The notes below the pieces were generated by a model. The model was not told where the DNA came from. It saw only the letters and a list, made by a program, of their open reading frames with translations, and ran no database searches. The translations under genes were made by a program, and so were the position numbers. A DNA stretch of 64,000 bases from Aquilaria yunnanensis (lineage: Eukaryota > Streptophyta > Magnoliopsida > Malvales > Thymelaeaceae). The stretch covers positions 32,276,001 through 32,340,000 of the forward strand of contig CM077597.1 of the NCBI GenBank assembly GCA_039654915.1. Direction: 5' to 3'. Positions 23,262 to 35,856 of the stretch are shown here, in pieces; position 1 is the stretch's first letter, and each line of letters starts with the position of its first letter.

Positions 23262-23587
23262 AATCATAAAATTAAAGAATAAATTCTAACTTAATTATAG
23301 GAATTGGTTAGACAACAGAATAATCTGGCCTAATTGAGAATTAATTAGGCAATAGAAGAGTAGGATCCTCACACTTTCTGTGGAACCTATGACCTTAAGC
23401 TAATGGGTTAAAGAGGTCTAGGTTGTAAATTGAGCATGTCCCTATGAAACTTGCATCTAAGCAAGATTTTTTATGCATTTGGTTGACAAATTATGGCTTA
23501 AAAGGTGCAATAAGTGAGTTAAGCAACACTTAGGAAGCTCTCGAGTGCAATTGCACTTAGGCAAATGTGGCTTAAATGGTTAGCTAC

Positions 23588-24336
23588 TGTAAGGTTTCGG
23601 GGAGCCAAACAATGTAGCGGGATTAACTGAAACCCTTTAGGATCTAAGTGAAACAGGGTAAATCAGGTGCTTGAAATTTTTGTACCTAGTAGATTGAGGT
23701 CTTTCACCCAACTATTGAGCTGAATCATATGAACCACTTGGATTACCATGCCTCCTCTAGGTTCCAGTAAGAACATTTCTCTTGTGCTCACAGTACTAGC
23801 TTGTAGTCTCCAAAAAAAGGCAACAGGGGAGTATAGCTCAAAACCTCAAAATCCTTTTTGAATTTCGTTTAGGGAGGCTCTTTATGAAATAACACTATAT
23901 AGCATATATATAGTGATGCAAAACTCCTAAGCCAAATAGGTTTCATAACCCTAATCCAACTAGGTCTAATTTTAGGCTTAATAATGGCTCAACTTCTAAG
24001 CCAACATTAATCCAAAATTATCATGAAACCAAAACCAAACAATTTGGCCTATGCATTCCAATAATCCAATTGGCTTTAAGTGTGCAACCCCATAGGCTCC
24101 CATCACATTAACATTGATTATAAATCATATTTATGATCATAAACAATAAGTAGTGTCTAGCAACACATCATTGCTACTCAAGTGATAAGATGATCGGTGA
24201 TTTGACAAAACTTTTATGATCATTATTCATATATGTCATTGCCTCTTGATACAAGATATCAAGACCAAACACTAGACATGAAATGTGTAATCCTCGAATT
24301 ACCTAATTTATGGTTTCTTAATTCCTGAATAGACTG
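23588..24336 (-). mobile_element. Truncated LTR of the 1416-bp family
   Basis: From tgtaaggtttcggggagcc onward this follows the neighbouring LTR at 24413-25828, with many substitutions (same order of tgaaac(a/g)gggtaaa, the Met-free middle part, and ccaaacactagacatg/cgaagcacgagacatg). It stops about halfway. It is the oldest copy of the family in the window. Confidence 0.7.
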
Positions 24337-24412
24337 ACTAGAATGACCAAATTGTACTCAGGAAAAAAGTTTGGGCATCAGTGTTGCATACAACATGAAT
24401 AAATGACCAAGC

Positions 24413-25828
24413 TGTTGGGTTTCGGGAGCCAAACAGCGCAGCGAAATTTAACTAAAACCCTCCAGGATCCAAGTGAAACGGGGTAAACCGGGTGTTCGAA
24501 AATTTTCATACCTAATTTTTGGTTGAGATCTCTCACTCAACTGTAGAGTCGAATCACAAAACCTGAACAGTTGACATGTTCAGGCTCTCTATGGTATCCA
24601 CACGAGCCTCTTGGGATCACCACGCTTCCACCACGTCCCGGCAGATGCGTTTCTCTTGCGCTCGCAGTGCTAGCTTGCGTCCTCCAAGGAATTGCAAGAG
24701 AAGAGTGCGGCTGTCCTTTTGGGAGGCTAGGGCAAGGAGACCTGCGAATTTCTCACTAGAAGTTGTATTTATAGTAAGACTCAACTTCCAGGGCTAATGG
24801 GTTTCAAAGCCCTAATCCAATTAGGATTTAATTTCGGGCTTAATAATGGCTCAACTCTTGGACCCATTATTAATACGAAATTAAAGTGAAACCATAACCC
24901 AAATAATTAGCCCATGCACTCTAATGATCCAAATAGCTCTATGTGTGCGACCCAATAGGCTCTTATCACGTTGGCAATGATCATAAATCACATTTATGAT
25001 CATAAGCAATGAGCGGTGTCTAGCAACACATCATTGCTACCCAAGTGACAAGATTGTCGATGATTCGACTAAACCTTTATGATCATCACCGATATATGCC
25101 ATTCTCCCTTTGTCCAAGATATCAAGACGAAGCACGAGACATGGAATGTGTCACTCTCGTATAGCCCAATCTTTTGGTTTCTTGATTACCGAGTAGACTA
25201 ACTTAAACTGATGACATTGATATCGTCTATCAACTCATCCGAGCATGGCCATGCATTTTCTAAGTCTCACTCTATCAAGGGGCCCGAAGATATCACTCCC
25301 GTTACATATGAGAGACAAATCCCATCTTGATCATACAAATCCCTCCGCATGATATGTGACATACCCAATGACCTCCTTCAAGTCCACTCAGTTACGAGCA
25401 ACAAAGGAAAGTATCAAAGTATGTGACTCACATGTAGGGAACCTTGATGATCTTAGGTCGAAGGACTACATATACCATGATCACTATGAGAATCACTTAT
25501 GACACTCATATAACGATCCATGTAGTGTTCTCATGGTGGGTCGATCTAGTACACAAGTTTTCCAACTTGTACCCATATGTAGACTACATATCTTATATTA
25601 GTCTCCACATATGCTAGTCGTTATGTATTATTGCAACCCGCTCCACAATAATACTAGACCAGGGATATTTAAGAATATCATTATTCTAGGGTTACAATTA
25701 TGTTTATTACGTTACGCAGAAACAAAACAACAAACATAATTGCTGGATTAATGCCTTAATAAAATATCATGACTCAATGTGCAAAAATACAATCATCTCA
25801 TGATTGGCTTTTGGGCACAACACTAACA
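24413..25828 (-). mobile_element. Solo LTR, 1416 bp (family with three other copies)
   Basis: On the minus strand it starts TGTTAGTGTTGTGCCC and ends CGAAACCCAACA. The 5-bp target duplication CAAGC is perfect (24408-24412 and 25829-25833). A TATA box in minus orientation is at 24766-24773. There is no internal domain, hence a solo LTR produced by LTR-LTR recombination. The copy at 56062-57477 has exactly the same length and closely similar sequence. I cannot say from an LTR alone whether the parent was copia or gypsy. Confidence 0.92.
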
Positions 25829-25833
25829 CAAGC

Positions 25834-27941
25834 ACCAGATTGTACCTAACCAAAAAGTGTTGAAGTTGGACTAGAATGACTAAGTTGTACTCAGGCAAAA
25901 ATTTTGGGCCTCAGTGCAACATACAACATGAATAGATCACTAAAGTAGTTGTTTGACCCCCACTAGCATAGGTAGCTTGATCATCAAATTAAACGTTAAT
26001 TTCCCACACAATTTGCTTCCACTTCATCCTTAATCCATCTTTGAACTCTGTTTCAAGCTTCGAAGCTAAAGATCAAGCTTGAAAGGGCAAATTCATGGTG
26101 GATTGCCCTTGGACAAGAAGAAGTTGTCAACAATTACTTGTAGGGCAACTACCTTAAGTTACGAGCAGTTGAATCAAGCTAATTTTACTTAGTTCATGCT
26201 TGGGCAAAGGTTTGAATTTCTTGATAATGGATTTTCCTACCTTGCTTTTATGATCCCAAGTTGTGAATTGCCATTATGACTTTTGTATGGTAATTTGTTT
26301 GCGTGAAGCAAGAATCAAGCACTAATGGTTTAGAACCGAATGGTTTGTTCCTAAGTGCATAGGAATGGTTAAAGGCCTATGATCCCATAACCATTGAAAG
26401 TTGCGCTAGCTTTAGGGTTTAGAACTGAACCAGAAGTAACTAGGAAACCTAGCTAGGCCAGCTAAGATAGGTTTATGGAGCTCAGTGCATGTATGTTGTT
26501 GGTTACTTTTTCTAGATGCCATTGGCTTCATTGGTATGGTTAAATTGTAGTTTCTTATGCATCATAAAGTCTACATTATTATCTATTATGTTGCTTTGGA
26601 CTAACGTGTTTAAGTTTCAAGTTAATTTAGTAGCTAAACACCTTACTAAGTTCAATGACATCTTGAACTCATCCCTAATGTTTTGATGTTTCAGGGAAAG
26701 AGAGTTAAGCCATAGACATTTTAAGTTGGTTTGGTTTTGAAGTAACTTTGTGTAGGTATATATCTTATCTTTGGATTTTATAGTTTGAGTATGGGTTAAT
26801 GTAACTAAGACACTTTACTAGTAGTGAATAGCAACATTTGAGAGCATGGTGCATGGATGTGCATGATGGCAATTTCTGTAACTAACATACTTAGCTTCTG
26901 CATATGTTCCTTGTGTATTATGTGTACTATGAGCCCTTGTATATTGAATGAAATGTGGAAATGTACAAGAAACAGGACCTTGTAGTATTGTTAGGCTAAG
27001 TGTGGTTAAGCTGATATGTATGACTATAGACCTTACATGGCATGTATGAATGGTTGTTTGCCCTAATGAGACACAAGTTCTTTGGTTATATGGTGATGCA
27101 TGCACTTTTTGATTAAAAAGTGTTGGTTAAGATGCTATAGGATGTGTTCATAGGAATATGCCTGGCTGGACATATAACATGTACAAGTAAATGACCTAGG
27201 TAGTTAAAAGTGTGAGAACCCTAGATTGCTTTGTACTAATGTCTTCCTAATCCACCTTTAAAGCACATAAGTTGAGGCATACTTCCTTAACACTAATACT
27301 AGTCAAATTAAGGTTTTAAGGATAAACAATTGATAGTGCTAGAATTATCACCCAATATGGCCAATACTTTATTAATTTTTATGTTGGGGCAAATAAGAAC
27401 AAATGCATACTAATTTTTTTTTCCTAAGTCATATTTAACTAAACTAGCTTAACTACCAAAGTTCCAGAGCCTAGATCATGGGCTTAAAATGCATAGTGAA
27501 TTTTTTAATCCTAATTTAGGAAGTTGTACATCTATTTTGGCCTTTAAAGCTGGAAGTACTATAAATGATATTTCCCTGTGAAGTTATCCCCTTTCTTATG
27601 TTGTAATTGTATGTTGGGGTTATGCATGGGTTAGAAGGTATAGCACTTTCTGTGTAGGTTTCACTATCACAAATCATAATGATCCCAAACAAGGCATAAA
27701 GCCCAATACTAAAGCTAGGTACCAAGGCCCAAATGGCATAATTGGGCCAATGGGTGTCCGACTTGTACACCATACAAGAAGATGCCCATGTTGGAAAAGG
27801 TATATGACTCCTACATGGAAAGAAAACTCTCCTTTAGTAAGATTCCTAATGCAAACAGATCCTATTTAACACTATAAATGGGGACCCCACAAGACCAAGA
27901 TCCTTTTAATGATTAGAACACCATTGATAGTCATCTGGACA
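25834..27941. other. AT-rich intergenic DNA, unassigned
   Basis: No coding sequence is recognisable. A TATA-like word with LTR-promoter context (cactataaatggggac) lies at 27870-27885, just before the CACTA element. This suggests that 27500-27941 may be the left part of an old LTR cut by that insertion. Confidence 0.4.
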
Positions 27942-28929
27942 TGCTACAACAAAAATGAAAAAAAGTGATTGATATTTGTGATTGAAAGGTAGTCGCTTCC
28001 TTATTCAATCGTAAGGCAATCATTTTTTTTGTGGGGCTTGCATAATTTGTGACTGAATTGCAACTGAATACATTTAGTTGCTATTCAGTCTTGAATTCAG
28101 TTAGATTTTTAATTTTAGTCACAAATCAGTTGCTTTTTCTTAGTCGCCCAAGTGGCAATCACTAGACGGTTGCTTTTGAGTTCAAAATTTTGAATATCAA
28201 ATGCTAGTAGTCATTGTTCGGTCACACCCATGCAAAAAAAAAAAAAAAAAACTCATTCCCTTTCCCTCTTCCTCCATTTTGGTGTTACCCAGCTACTGCT
28301 TTTACTGTATCATTGCCCTCAGCTTATTCAGCTATTCTTCTGCTCCAATTTATCGAGGGATTATTGGCTATAGAGATATAGGAATATTTTATTTGAGTTT
28401 ATTTATTAGATATATTGAATAAAAATAACTTTGATTTGCATATGCATTATAGATAAACCATAGAATGTCTGTCAATGATTTTTATCTTTGAGAAATAGTA
28501 TGTATATTAAGTAAATACAAGGATTTGTAGTTATTTTATATGCATAATAGGTTTTTATTTGGAAATCATTGATTGTCCAAGTTGGACAGTTCAGAAATGA
28601 ACATATATCCATATTGTACTTTACTTTTTATGATTTATTTCAATGATGAATAAATTTGAGTTGTATTGAACTGTGTTCCTCATATACCGAATATGAGATT
28701 CCAATTTCATATAAATGGTACATTCTAGGGAACTAAGGTGAGATGCTGTTGAAATTTATTCATCCTTTTAAGATAAATTACAATGTGGAAGCACGATCTT
28801 GATATTTCATTTCTGAATAGGTTATGGCTATTTTCCTATAGAATTTGTTTTAGGTTTAGGTTCACAATCATATATATTTGTATGTTTTTTCTCTATAATT
28901 CAATAAATATTTGTAAATTTTAATTGTAG

Positions 28930-29539
28930 CAAATAAGAGCATGGCACAAGGACATGAATGAATGTATCAAAGTTAATGATTGATGGATACATGAACCCAA
29001 ATTTCATATCAAGTGTAAAAAATTTTATAAGAATCATTTGTCGTGGAGGTACTAAACTTATCAAATGTCCATGTCAATGACGTGGAAACATATGTTATCT
29101 AGAAAAAAAAATACTTGGAATGCATTTGTGTCAAGATTTGTTGATAACTATTGTATTTGTTACTGTCATGGCAAGTAGTATGATATGTAATATCATAATT
29201 TTAATATAGGTGAAACATCAATTAATTCATCATCTTCAAGAACTATTTCAAATACAAATGAAAACTATAATAGTAGATCTAGTTATAACAAATGGTTATT
29301 GATTCATTTGGCCTTGGTGTACACCATAATGAAAGAGTTGAAACTGATCTACATGGTTATAACAATAATCAGGAGGTGAATTTTGAAGTAGATAATGATG
29401 CATATGATAAAGAAAATGATCATGATAGGGGCAGATTAATTAGTTTGATGAGAGTGGATTATGAATTTCCAAATCCAAATGCAGAGAAATTTTGCAAATT
29501 ACTCACCAATGCATCAACACCATTGTGGGATAGATGCAC
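28930..29539 (+). pseudogene. CACTA transposase (TNP2-like), N-terminal part
   Basis: A transposase-associated domain is readable from about 28975: DRWIHEPKF, HIKCKKF and, near 29150-29175, the zinc-binding CYCHG. The open segment 29292-29539 ends FCKLLTNASTPLWDRCT, the spacer before the catalytic region of TNP2 proteins. Stops and frame changes occur throughout, and the reading is cut at 29540 by an LTR. The missing continuation resumes at about 35857. Confidence 0.75.
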
Positions 29540-30424
29540 TGTTATGGCCCTCCAGGTATTAGACCGGTGAGGGTCAGGTAAAGCTTGGTTACGAGATAAG
29601 AATTCACTTACTAAAACATTTATTATGTATTTCAAGCAAGTAGGAAGGTTTAGAAAGGTTCCTCGAACACAATTGGCAACTAAGTGTCACCAGGGGCAAA
29701 ATGGCCTTTTTGTACCCCGAGGTGATAGGCTTGGTTTTAAAGCTCAAAGTATTTATTTTGGACCTAAGTGACAAGAAACCAAAGTGGGGGATAAAGTTGC
29801 CTAAGTTAGTGGCACTATTTGGAAGTAGGGTTATTTTGGCAAAGTTAAAGAAGTTTGAGGAGCCATGGAAGGGAGTTGGCATTTATACCATTTTGGGTGG
29901 CTTAAATTCCACTATTCACCATCCCTTTCACCTCTAATTTGTAGCTTTCTCTTTCACCTTGAAATCCATGGCTGAATCTCACTCATTGCTTAAATTCTTC
30001 ATAAAATTGGATGCCCCATGGAGTACTAGGTGAAAGCAAGCTTGCTCTTGCTTAGTTTTGGTGGTTTGAGCTTTGGAAGGACGTTTTTGGTTCTTGGGAG
30101 CTTTGGTACATTTTTTCCCTTTGTGTTCTTGGTTTCTTAAGCTTTCTTGAGGTTGGTTCAAGCTTAGTTGAGCTAGAATTGCTGCCATTTGTGATGAATT
30201 TGTCTTGGAACCATGGGAAACCCTTAGTGGAGCCTTGGAAGCTTTGGTGCTCAACTTACTTGATTTTGCTTTGGTTGTGTTTAAGGTAAGGGGATTAAGT
30301 GTTTTACATATTTTATTAATGCATTTACGTTAATTATGGCCTTGGGAATGAGTATTGGCAAGCCTAGGATGGCTAGAACCAAGGTAGGGTGCCATTGTGC
30401 ACGAAGAACACATTTCCAGGCAAT

Positions 30425-30582
30425 GTGCATGCACCACAGAATGGTGCGTTCGCATCACACCAAAAGGAGGCAGAAAATCCTATGTTGTGAACATACCACA
30501 GGATGATGTGTTCGCACGAATTCCAGCAAGTGAGGAGAAATAAGGTGTGTACGTACCAAGGGTGTGGTGCATTCGCATCATT
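30425..30582 (+). repeat. Three ~60-bp tandem repeats
   Basis: Units starting at 30425, 30487 and 30547 share gtg.a(c/t)..acca...g(g).tg.tg..ttcgca, with spacing of 62 and 60 bp. They lie in the outer LTR, in a position comparable to the repeats at 21121-21240. Confidence 0.6.
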
Positions 30583-31171
30583 GCCTGTAAGGCAATTTGT
30601 GCGCAATGTGACCTTGGGTGATCTTGGGGGTGCTTGGGTGCCCTAATTAAGGCTTGTACTTGTTCTTAAGGTAGATTTAATGCATTAATAGTGGGTAACC
30701 AAGTAGTTTAAGTGAGGAGAATGGTGAACTAGCATTGGTGAATTAGAACCATGGCCTAGTAAACTAAATATAGTGCATGTGCACTAAGGCATGGTTGGTG
30801 TGGACAACTTATGGCACAACTTGCTATTGTTTGGAAAGATGACTTGAGGTGGTATTTCACTAACCCTAGGGTAGCTTAAGAGCTACAAGACATATAGGAA
30901 GTTAGTGAAACACCTAAGGGCCAAAGAAGGCTCTATGAGGCTAATAGGGGCACATAAGTGCATTTGGGTACAATGTGAGCTCTAGGGTCCATTGAAAGCC
31001 TAAATTGGATAATGTGGTAGTTTGGCATGGCTTGGGAGGTTGCTTAACACCCAAGTAAATGCAAGCTACCATAAGGAATCAAGAAGAACACTAAGAGCTC
31101 TAAGTAGGTAGGTGACTTAGAACTCAAACTAAGTTGCTTGGGCACATTGAGGGGTCTTCGAGGAGCAAGGT

Positions 31172-32079
31172 TGATGGACTTCGGCATCATCGTTGTGCAA
31201 CATGGTGGGCCCGAAGCAGGAACTTCCAATGGGAGGACGCCAGGATAAGGAACCTCCGGTGGGAGAAGGACTGCAAGGACTCAAAAAAGCAAGGGTTAGG
31301 AGCTCCCCGGAGTGTTTTTCCGGGGAAGGAGTCTTCGACGCCCAAGTTAGTGTTTAAAGGTGGAGGGTAAGTGAAGAGCAGAGAGATTCTTCTTTGGAGT
31401 GGCCCCCTTACCTGGGGCGTTTCCTGAATATTTATAGGGAGATGAATAGGAGAAGTTCGTTTGCCACAGGTTGCCCAGATCGTGACACGTGTTCGGTCAG
31501 ATACGGTCTGTACCTTCGGGGAGAGGGGGAGCTTTTAGCCGACCATAGGCCGTATGCCCGGGAGCTTAGGCAGCACAAGGGCGGCGTGTCAGAGCGTGTC
31601 TGAGGGTGGCGTGTCGGGGGCTATACGAGTACGGTGTGTTAGAGACTCCTCAGCTGTTTCATCGTACGCCCACGTGGCCTTTTCGGGCGTCCGAACTCCT
31701 TCGGGGTACAGAGCTCGTTCGGGGAGGTGAGCTCCTCTGGAGGGAGGTCCCTTGTTTATACGAGGCACCTTCAGTTGGGCTTTGCCGAAGTCAGGCTTAA
31801 GTACCTGATGTGGCACTTCGTGAGCGCGCCCCAAGGGTGGCCCAGAGAGTATCCGGAGCTGGTTTTGGCCATGTGAGGTCGACGCGAGGTCACCTTCGAG
31901 AAAGGCGGTGACTCCTTCTGACTGGAGCTGGTCCCATGGGTTTCCTGAGTTGTAGCACCTATCCGGTCTGTCCGAGGGTGCTACAGTCCTCCCTTTGCCA
32001 GGGTTTTGTCGTGTCTGCTTCGACTGGAAGTGGCGCACTCATGTGAAGTCCTTCAGGGGCGATAGCCCTTCAGCTATCA
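31172..32079 (-). mobile_element. Solo LTR of a Tat-like Ty3/gypsy element, 908 bp, GC-rich
   Basis: It starts tgatggact and ends cagctatca (TGAT inverted at both ends), flanked by a perfect 5-bp duplication AAGGT (31167-31171, 32080-32084). On the minus strand it has a TATA box (ctataaata, about 31425-31433) followed by ctaacttgggcgtcg (about 31335), the R/U5 signature seen in the Tat LTR at 5872-6806. It is clearly richer in G+C than everything around it. Confidence 0.82.
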
Positions 32080-32955
32080 AAGGTAGTTAAGCCACTTTAG
32101 TGCATTTGGGACCTCAATATGTGTTAGGAAACACAAGGAGCGCCTAGAGCAAGTATGATTCCTAGTAGTGGCCAACTCATTGAAGTGTAGCAAGTGCCAA
32201 GCCTAGTATCATGCAAGGTTCACCAAGGAAGGTGGAATCTTTGTAACACTTGGTCACCTAGTCTGGTCTTAGACCTGAAAGATTGAAGTAAGAGCCTAGT
32301 ACACCTAGGGGTGAATGTTTAGTACACCTAGTTACCTAGCCAGGCCTTTAACTTGAGGAGCTAGAGTGGAAACCTAGTGCACCCAAATTGGATTGGCCAT
32401 GTGCTAGTCAAGGTTCACCATAGGAAGGGTGAAAGGTTTGTAACACCCAGTGGCCTAGTCTAGTCCTCAACTTGAGGCACTAGTGTGGGACCTTAGTGCA
32501 CCCAACTTGGCTTTGCCAAGTAGACTTGGATTACTCTTGTACATAGCATACAAGGGGAGGTTGTTGTGTGTTCAGGTGACAACCTGGCACAGTTGGCAGG
32601 TTAAGGCTTGCTAGAACAAGTTCGGGGCCAGAACTTGCTAGGAGAGGACTAGGATGAGGAAGGGTCCTAAAGGACTCGAGTATATGCGCATATATTAGGC
32701 CTCAGACCATAATGACCTTGCGGTAGATTTGTGACATTTATTATCCAGTGTCCTCTAGTGTTTTCTTTTGCAGGTACCCTCAAAGACCCTTTACTGAAAA
32801 TATATGATTCTCACCCTTTAGTTTACATGCGCAGGTTTAAATAGTCCAGCCAACAACCCAGGCTCAGTTGTTGAGCTAGTTAAGCAGGTATGAGTTATAC
32901 TTGCTAGTTGTATTTTTCGGTTTATTGGTTTGTCATGTATTGACTATGTTGGATT

Positions 32956-35408
32956 TGTTACCACTCTCAGAGCTTAAATACAGTGATCATATTTAATGTG
33001 TCAATTCCCAAGAGCTATGCATGTTCAGTAGGCTATCAGAAAAATGCTCACTATATTACCTAAGTGACCCTCTTGGTCTTTATGCAAATATATGTATATT
33101 AGTCCAACCATTACATACAATCTCATCTGAAAGTAACGATGATGACAATCATTTCTTTATTCCTACTTAGTATGGGATTTGAGTAAAATACCCAACTGTA
33201 TGTGCAATCATATGCACACCTGGTAGCATTGGTGCCCATTTCATGTCTTCAAACTTTCACACCATGTCCAAATCAAATTCTACCCAAGTTCCCCCATGTC
33301 CTAAAGGTCTTAAACCCTTTAATACACTTGAACCTTCATAAGGAAACAAATTTGAGGTATTAAATCCATACAAGTTTTCAATTATGGATTTTATACTCAA
33401 CCAGGAAAAATTGACCATATGAAAAGTACATAGCATAATCAGTCAATTTTGGTAGGCTATAACTCTGGCTACAGGGCACCAAATCCAGTGATTCAAAAGA
33501 AAAATTCTTCATCTTGAAGTGTTCTAAGTGTGGTAAAAATTCCATAGCCAAACTCATTATGTACAATATGTTATGGCTCTTGGAGTACAGGGTACCAAAT
33601 CTGTACAACTAATGACCATAATGGCCACACAAAATTTCATAAAATTCATACACTTCATTTCCAGGTGCAAAACCAACATGGGCACGTTCTTACATGTCTT
33701 AAACACTTGGGAAAGTCATTTCTTTGAATTTAGAGGCATTCCATAAGCATTAAACATAATTTTCTTTGGAATAGCCAATGAGTTGCAAAATTGACAGAAT
33801 TGAACATTCAACCTCAAATATCACTTTATTACTTCATATATCATCCATACACCATCCATAGTGTATTTACATGCATAGATGCATCATAAATATGTCCTAG
33901 ATTAGTTGGGTATGTACGCTAGCTTCTTGGAGAGCCTTACAAACACAATGCACTCCAGAAACTTCAAAAGATAGCTGCTGCGTAAGGCAGAAAGTACCAA
34001 CACTAAAATTAAACACTAAAATTAGAAAATGTGCTATAAAAATCATGAAACACTCTAGTTTAATACTAGACATATTGAAGTTCATATACCTGAAATTTCA
34101 TAGGAAAACTCAAATTAGAAACATTAGTTTGAACATTCTCTTTCAGGTGTTCCTGAAAATGGATAAAAAGGGGAGTAAGCTCTTTGTAAAGAACTTAGTA
34201 AGGGCTTTCAATATAAAGTCTTCCATAGAAACATACCAACTAAAATCCAAAGACATAAAAACATACAAAAACAACACATACACATAAATATGGCAACCAT
34301 ATGCATCAACAAACACAACAACACAACAAATGAAATGCGCCGGCAACAATAACATTAGGGTTAGTCTTAAACATTCAATAAAACAATAAGATATCACAAT
34401 AAGATCACTATGGAAGCCCTCCTCAAGCTTTTGCTTGGTCTTAGGGGTATTTTAGGTCTTAGTTAGTACTAACTTGGGCTCTAGAAACCCTTCTTTCTTG
34501 CTGCCATCTATAGCATGGTAACACTAAAGCCGAAACCTTGCCATTCTTCTTTCCCCTTAACCCATACTTGGTTCCTTGAGCTTTTTGCTCTCTTCCAAGC
34601 ATGGTCTTAGCTTCATGGATGTTTGAAAATACAGTAAAAAATCCAGGAAACTTTAGAAAATGCTTACCTTTGCTATGAAATCTGAAAACCCAAATAGAAC
34701 CAAAATTAGGTTTTCTTGCACTCTTTGATGTCTTCTTTGCTTTCTCTTGCTTCCTCTTGTTTTCTTAAGGTATGGTGGCTATAGAGGATGATGGAATAGC
34801 TTAAGGAAGAGTTCTCAGCTGCTAAAGGCCAAAATTTAAGGAAAATGGCAGTGAAATGAAAATTTTTCTTCATTTATACATTATTTTGACCAAGGTGACA
34901 TATATGCAAATTTTTGAAAATTTGGCCAACAGTTGGACAGATTATATCTAGCTATTTTGGCTGAGAAAATGATTTTTTTGACCACCTTTAACCTTGTCAA
35001 ACGTCAGTATAATCTTTAGACAAAAAGGTGGACAGTTGGATCCTTAGTTGGCATTATGTCATAAATGATCAACTTTGCCTTCTTAAGCACTTTGGTCCCC
35101 AACAATATCCTTAATTCCATCCATGTCCTTTCTTCATAATTTGATCCATGTCCTTTCCATAGCCATCTTTAGAGATTTGTGCAATTGAGTACCCAACTTT
35201 TGTAACTTTAAAATTTAGTCCATAGGTTGCTTGAAAATTAGGCAATGTGCTAACACTTTCTTAAGGACCAAGCTATCATTGTTTTTGCCACTTAAGGGGG
35301 TGTATATTGAATACTTTACACTTCACAAATCATAAACTATGGTAAAAATTAAAGCATATAATTTTAGGTCCTTATGCTGTAATTTTCCCATTCTGTGAAG
35401 GTGTAACA
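32956..35408 (-). mobile_element. Solo LTR, 2453 bp, Del/Tekay-like, minus orientation
   Basis: The ends are tgttacc on the left and ggtgtaaca on the right, inverted with respect to each other. Flanks are GGATT (32951-32955) and CGATT (35409-35413), a 5-bp duplication with one mismatch. On the minus strand a TATA box (tgtataaatgaag) lies near 34871-34884. Downstream is a transcript-like leader with a possible splice donor (aaaggtaagc). No gag or pol is present. Confidence 0.65.
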
Positions 35409-35856
35409 CGATTGACCTTAAGCAGCGGTTGATCTAGGAGCACAAGGGGTAGGTTGAGGCTAAAGGCACTTTAAGACTAGAGTTCAAGTGGTTAGCCTAG
35501 TTTGTTCATCTCAGTAGTTTATGCTTGAGTACTTAATTGTACTAGATGCCTCTAGCAACAATGGTTAGTTTGTGTTTTGGTTTATGATTCATGTACATAG
35601 CTTAATAATGTACATAAGGTTGTTGCTTGTAGCAAATGTGTTTATGGTTTTGGCTAGTTTCATAATTTTTTTCAATGCAGTACCGCCACTGTTTTGAATG
35701 TTTTATTTTATGTTTAAATTTTCATGCCAAAACTACTCATGCATTAATTAATGCTAGTATCTAGGTTAGTAAGCTTAGGTCACGTGCATTAGTTTTTACC
35801 ACAAGCAAAGAAACCAACAATTACGAACCAAAATCCAGGAATTCCATGAATTCCTA

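Larger units (their letters stand above)
19340..23373 (+). mobile_element. Solo LTR, 4034 bp, Del/Tekay-like
   Basis: The block starts tgtgataatcct and ends aggatcctcaca, so its ends are inverted repeats of each other (TGTGA..ATCCT). It is flanked by a perfect 5-bp target duplication CTTTC (19335-19339, 23374-23378). No gag or pol is present and only one LTR is seen, so this is a solo LTR. The long AT-rich LTR with that start resembles those of Del/Tekay chromoviruses; this lineage call is from memory. About 680 bp of the length is a later insertion (22586-23261). The segment cccatactaagtatg near 21909 reappears on the other strand near 33165, in the LTR at 32956-35408. Confidence 0.75.
29540..35784 (+). 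mobile_element. LTR inserted in the CACTA transposase, itself carrying two solo LTRs
   Basis: The TNP2 reading breaks at 29540 with tgttatggccctcc and coding similarity resumes after about 35857. The inserted DNA has no gag or pol. Without the two inner solo LTRs it is about 2.9 kb, a size and composition like the Del/Tekay-type solo LTR at 19340-23373. The right end reads ggtcacg, close to the inverse of the start if the last base mutated. Flanking words TGCAC (29535-29539) and TGCAT (35785-35789) would be a 5-bp target duplication with one change. I therefore read it as a solo LTR, with the right boundary uncertain. Confidence 0.5.

Noticed and set aside
24571..24797. Short ORFs of 60-104 codons (starting MTCSGSLWYPHEPLG or MFRLSMVSTRASWDH) repeated in three LTR copies (also 44247-44492, 57001-57320)
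   Set aside because: They lie antisense to the LTR promoter region and overlap each other in different frames. Their conservation follows from the LTR copies being similar; no protein family is recognised.
28201..28422. ORF beginning MLVVIVRSHPCKKKKK
   Set aside because: It starts across a poly-A run inside the CACTA left region and resembles no protein.
30400..30600. Regularly spaced repeats considered as a CRISPR-like array
   Set aside because: Only three degenerate units of about 60 bp without unique spacers, in a plant LTR; they are tandem repeats.
31394..32038. Several ORFs in a GC-rich block
   Set aside because: GC-rich DNA has fewer stops by chance; the block is a solo LTR with exact target duplications.
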